From: Planctomycetota bacterium
Lineage (GTDB): Bacteria; Planctomycetota; SZUA-567; H5-PLA8
Reading direction: 5' to 3'
Length of the DNA stretch: 64,000 nucleotides
Assembly (NCBI GenBank): GCA_027493525.1
Contig: JAOSKN010000003.1
Coordinates: forward strand, 1,946,467 to 2,010,466
The notes beneath the pieces are model-generated. The model made no database searches. It was not told the DNA's origin and saw only the letters and a program-made list of their open reading frames with translations. Made by a program: the position numbers and the translations under genes. Shown piece after piece: positions 61,516-64,000 of the stretch (within the stretch, counting starts at the first letter, position 1; each line of letters opens with the position of its first letter).

Positions 61516-62565
61516 ATGCTCGACAAGGATGCAGTGGCCGCCCAGAGCGGCTCGGAGGATGAAGGCACGCGTCAGGAAGGCGCGTCCGGCAGTGGCGGCA
61601 ACAAGGCCGCCAAGAAGAAGTCGGAGCGCAAGGAACAGCGCCTGACCGAAAAGGCGCGGCGCGTATCCGAGCGCGCTTTGGCGAAGTCCGCCAAAACGCG
61701 CGAAGCCGAGGAACGGCGGGCCCTTCGCGCCGCCGAGAAGGCCGAACGCAAGGCCATGAAGGCGCGTGAAAAGCAGGAGCGCCAGGAGCGCGCCGCCCAG
61801 AAGAAGGCCCTGCGTGAAGCGCGCAAGACCGAGAAGGAAGAGGCCAAGCTCCTCAAGGCCGAGGAGAAGTCCCAGCGGCAGCAGGCGCTCCAGACCGAGG
61901 TTGACGCGGCGGCCGAGGAAGCGCGCGCCGGCGAGGAGACCATCCGCAATTACGCGAAGATGTCGACGCCGGTCGCCGTGGATCTCGGCAACCTCCTCAT
62001 CGCCACCAAGCCGAAGCTGAAGAAGCTCCGCCCCAAGAAGCTCTTCAAGGCGTGGATCGAAGAGGACTGCGGCATCAAGTACCGCACGGCGCATAACTAC
62101 ATGACCATCGCCAAGGCCATCGCCGAGGAGCCGGAGCTGCGCGACCGCGGCCTGACCGAGCTGTACGAGTTGCTGGGCTTGGTCACCCGCAAGGCCAAGG
62201 TGAGCGCCGCGCCCGACGGCGGCGGCGACGACGACGACGACAACGACAACGGCAGCGATATCACCGGCGCCGCCGAGGATGCTGACGATGACGGCGAGGA
62301 GGAAGTCGAGGACGACGACGGCAGTGAGGAGGAGGACTACGACGAGGACGACGGGGACGGGAAGGACGGCAACGCCCCGCCGCCGAAGGTCAGTGTCGGC
62401 TCGCTCGAGGCCCGCTATCGCGGCGGCTGTTACGTCATCGAGCTGGAGGAGGACTGGGAGGAGTCGCTGGCGGAAGCCGTCGGCGACGCCGACAACTTCG
62501 CGCAGCTTCTGCGCGGCCGCGGCGTGCTCCTGCGCCTGAAGGCCGACGCGGACCTGGCCTCGTAG
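61516..62565 (+). CDS. Coiled-coil protein with DUF3102-like domain and acidic tail
   Basis: 349 residues from ATG 61516; GTG 61489 would start inside the leader hairpin. Residues 15-135 form a very long Lys/Arg/Glu-rich helix. About 140-225 matches the DUF3102 layout (PVAVDLGNLLIATKPKL, LFKAWIEEDCGIKYRTAHNYMTIAKAI), a helix-turn-helix-bearing family found on phages and plasmids. A striking Asp/Glu run follows (about 232-290), then a C-terminal alpha/beta piece (ARYRGGCYVIELEEDWEE). Basic and acidic blocks in one chain suggest contact with both DNA and a basic partner. It is 14 bp upstream of the excisionase-like gene. Confidence 0.7.
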   Translation: MLDKDAVAAQSGSEDEGTRQEGASGSGGNKAAKKKSERKEQRLTEKARRVSERALAKSAKTREAEERRALRAAEKAERKAMKAREKQERQERAAQKKALREARKTEKEEAKLLKAEEKSQRQQALQTEVDAAAEEARAGEETIRNYAKMSTPVAVDLGNLLIATKPKLKKLRPKKLFKAWIEEDCGIKYRTAHNYMTIAKAIAEEPELRDRGLTELYELLGLVTRKAKVSAAPDGGGDDDDDNDNGSDITGAAEDADDDGEEEVEDDDGSEEEDYDEDDGDGKDGNAPPPKVSVGSLEARYRGGCYVIELEEDWEESLAEAVGDADNFAQLLRGRGVLLRLKADADLAS

Positions 62566-62579
62566 CGGAGGACCAGGCC

Positions 62580-62804
62580 ATGGCGCGCGCAAAGTACAGG
62601 CTGGACGACCTGCTCACCCTCGAGCAGGTAGCCGAAAAGCTGCACGTCAAGGTGCGGACGGTGAGGAGCTGGCGCCACAAGCGCCAGCTCCTGACCTTTA
62701 CGCGGGTCGGCCGGCGGCTATATGTATCCGCCGAAGCGGTTGAGAACCTGCTGTCGCGGAACGAAATCCCTACGTTGCCGGTCTGCAGGCAGCCGCAAAC
62801 TTAG
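62580..62804 (+). CDS. Excisionase-family HTH protein
   Basis: 74 residues: LLTLEQVAEKLHVKVRTVRSWRHKRQLLTFTRVGRRLYVSAEAVENLL is the classical HTH_17/excisionase fold (MerR-like winged helix). GGAGG precedes the ATG. It lies immediately before the tyrosine recombinase gene, the normal place for an excisionase or a recombination directionality factor. It would bend attachment-site DNA to favour excision. Confidence 0.88.
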   Translation: MARAKYRLDDLLTLEQVAEKLHVKVRTVRSWRHKRQLLTFTRVGRRLYVSAEAVENLLSRNEIPTLPVCRQPQT

Positions 62805-62846
62805 TCCCACGGGGCGAAAGGAGGTGTGGAAGAAGAGGCGAGAGCC

Positions 62847-63932
62847 ATGAGAAAAACTCCAAAATCGTTTGTCATGCTCTTGAGTCGCCGCTACCGGGTT
62901 TACTACAACCCGCAGGGCAGCTCCTGGTACGCGGCGTTCAGGAAAAACGGTGGTCGTGAGCGGGTAAGTCTTGGCGCCCGCACCAGACCGGAGGCCGAGG
63001 CGGCGGTGAGGCAGTTGGACTCGCCGCCGGTGACGGAACCGAAGCTTCCGGACCGGCTGACGTGGTCGCAGTTTGCGGACTTGTTTCTGCAGCACAAACA
63101 GGTCCTCGGACGGGCCTCCGGCACGCTGAAGCGCTATCGTGCGGCGCTGGAGGCGTTTCGCCGGCACCTGTACCCGCTCGACATCGCGTACGCGGATCAG
63201 GTGACGCTGCCGGTTCTGGAGGCGTATGTACCCTTCCGGACCGGCGACGAAGGCTGCGACGCGAAGACCGCCTACAACGACGCGCTCGTGCTCAAGGGCG
63301 CGTTCAAGTGGGGCGCCCGGCCCAGCCGGGGTTTCGTACCGGTGAATCCGGCGCTCGACTGGGAGACGCCGGAACCGGACAAGCCCAAGCGCCGGTGCTA
63401 CACCGCCGGTGAAGTGAGCAGGATGGAGACCGGGGTGCGGGACTGGCTCCGGCCGATTGTGGTCATGCTGGCGTGGACCGGCATGCGGATCGACGAGCTG
63501 ATCAACCTGCGCTGGGAGGACGTGAACCTGGAGGAAAGGCTGATCAGCATCCGCGTTCAGGAAGAATGGAAGCCGAAAGGCCGCTGCGACCGAAAGGTGC
63601 CGATGCAGGCAAAGGTTGAAGCAGTGCTTAGAAGGCAGCCCATCGGGAAGTTTGCGTTTCGTGGTCCCAATGGCGGGCGCGTGAAGGAGTCCTACGCGCT
63701 GGAGTGCCTGAAGCGGGACCAGGCGAAACTCGGGATGATGGTGGGCGACCTGCACGGCTTCCGCCGGTTCTTCGCGACGTCGATGTTGCGCGCCGGTGTC
63801 GACGTCGAGACCGTCAGGCAGTGGGGCGGCTGGAAGACGCTGGAGACGATGCTGCGCTACCTGGCGGACGTCAGCGCCACCGACTCCGTGAAGTCGATGG
63901 ACGAAGCTGTGGCGAAGTTGTCGGCATCGTAG
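62847..63932 (+). CDS. Tyrosine recombinase (integrase)
   Basis: 361 residues from ATG 62847; GTG 62826 lies too close to a GGAGG but cannot be excluded. The N-terminal arm and SAM-like domain cover about 70-170 (LTWSQFADLFLQHKQ, TLKRYRAALEAFRRHL). The catalytic domain has R214 (AWTGMRIDELINLRW), K250, H303-x2-R306 (DLHGFRRFFATSM), W329 in the His/Trp position (WGGWKTLETMLRYLA) and nucleophile Y338. All catalytic residues are present, so it should be active. It would integrate the element at an att site just downstream, beyond the window end or in the 68 bp after the gene, which hold two adjacent copies of atgacaaag. Confidence 0.93.
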   Translation: MRKTPKSFVMLLSRRYRVYYNPQGSSWYAAFRKNGGRERVSLGARTRPEAEAAVRQLDSPPVTEPKLPDRLTWSQFADLFLQHKQVLGRASGTLKRYRAALEAFRRHLYPLDIAYADQVTLPVLEAYVPFRTGDEGCDAKTAYNDALVLKGAFKWGARPSRGFVPVNPALDWETPEPDKPKRRCYTAGEVSRMETGVRDWLRPIVVMLAWTGMRIDELINLRWEDVNLEERLISIRVQEEWKPKGRCDRKVPMQAKVEAVLRRQPIGKFAFRGPNGGRVKESYALECLKRDQAKLGMMVGDLHGFRRFFATSMLRAGVDVETVRQWGGWKTLETMLRYLADVSATDSVKSMDEAVAKLSAS

Positions 63933-64000
63933 TGGCCTGCAAAATGACAAAGAAATGACAAAGTAGAGGCCGGCAAGGGAACCGACCTTCGTAAGACGTG

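Larger units (their letters stand above)
54273..63932. mobile_element. Putative integrated mobile element
   Basis: A run of accessory genes bounded by a large serine recombinase (left, minus strand) and a tyrosine recombinase preceded by an excisionase-like gene (right, plus strand). Inside are HTH, RHH and DUF3102-type proteins and unknowns, two near-identical promoter/operator sequences, and no metabolic genes. Ends are not defined. It could be one element or two nested ones, since two integrase classes are present. Confidence 0.55.

Noticed and set aside
63933..64000. Two adjacent copies of atgacaaag after the integrase as an attachment site
   Set aside because: Only two 9-bp copies next to the stop codon and the window ends; no matching site was found at the left side of the element.
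1..64000. tRNA or rRNA genes
   Set aside because: I looked for cloverleaf-like segments and the usual GGTTCGAATC arm near integrase genes and found none that hold up.

Overview
ORGANISM. The window is mostly GC-rich bacterial DNA, coding densely on both strands. It most resembles a planctomycete or a close PVC-type bacterium. The clues are very large secreted PKD/Ig-like multidomain proteins, two ECF sigma / anti-sigma pairs, secreted beta-helix and GH29 carbohydrate enzymes, and a membrane protein that starts with the FSLRTLL-type N-terminus common in planctomycetes. This placement is an inference; no rRNA or tRNA gene was found to support it.

LAYOUT. (1) 1-20 kb: a polysaccharide-related region with a cut-off glycoside-hydrolase-like gene, a sigma factor, an anti-sigma protein fused to a catalytically dead nitrilase fold, a 2097-residue secreted protein, a GH29 fucosidase, two tandem paralogous beta-helix proteins, a transglutaminase-fold protein, a degenerate GGDEF protein and a second sigma/anti-sigma pair. 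(2) 20-32.5 kb: an accessory region in which GC-rich modules are joined to AT-richer tails. A 668-bp module is duplicated directly around a low-GC cassette, and the second copy is interrupted by a complete IS256-family element with 9-bp target duplications. (3) 33-34.3 kb: an MFS transporter. (4) 34.8-41.7 kb: a seven-gene run with a TonB-dependent receptor, a BFD-like [2Fe-2S] protein, an ABC membrane domain without ATPase, a DUF486 protein, a beta-propeller and TonB. (5) 42.3-53.8 kb: a type I-E CRISPR-Cas locus. (6) 53.8-64 kb: an integrated mobile element with a large serine recombinase at its left, a tyrosine recombinase at its right and mostly unknown genes between.

KEY SYSTEM. The CRISPR locus encodes Cas8e, Cse2, Cas7e, Cas5e, Cas6e, Cas1 and Cas2 followed by 64 repeats, but no cas3 is present anywhere in the window. 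Instead Cas5e carries a C-terminal HNH nuclease domain. The simplest reading is a Cascade that cuts its own target, of the rare Cas5-HNH kind. The operon opens with a small HTH-like gene apparently translated from a leaderless mRNA. Just upstream lie fossils of an earlier CRISPR-cas copy: a frameshifted cas8e start and two repeats still 61 bp apart.

LIMITS. All calls come from reading the sequence and its translations. No database search, structure prediction or GC calculation was run.
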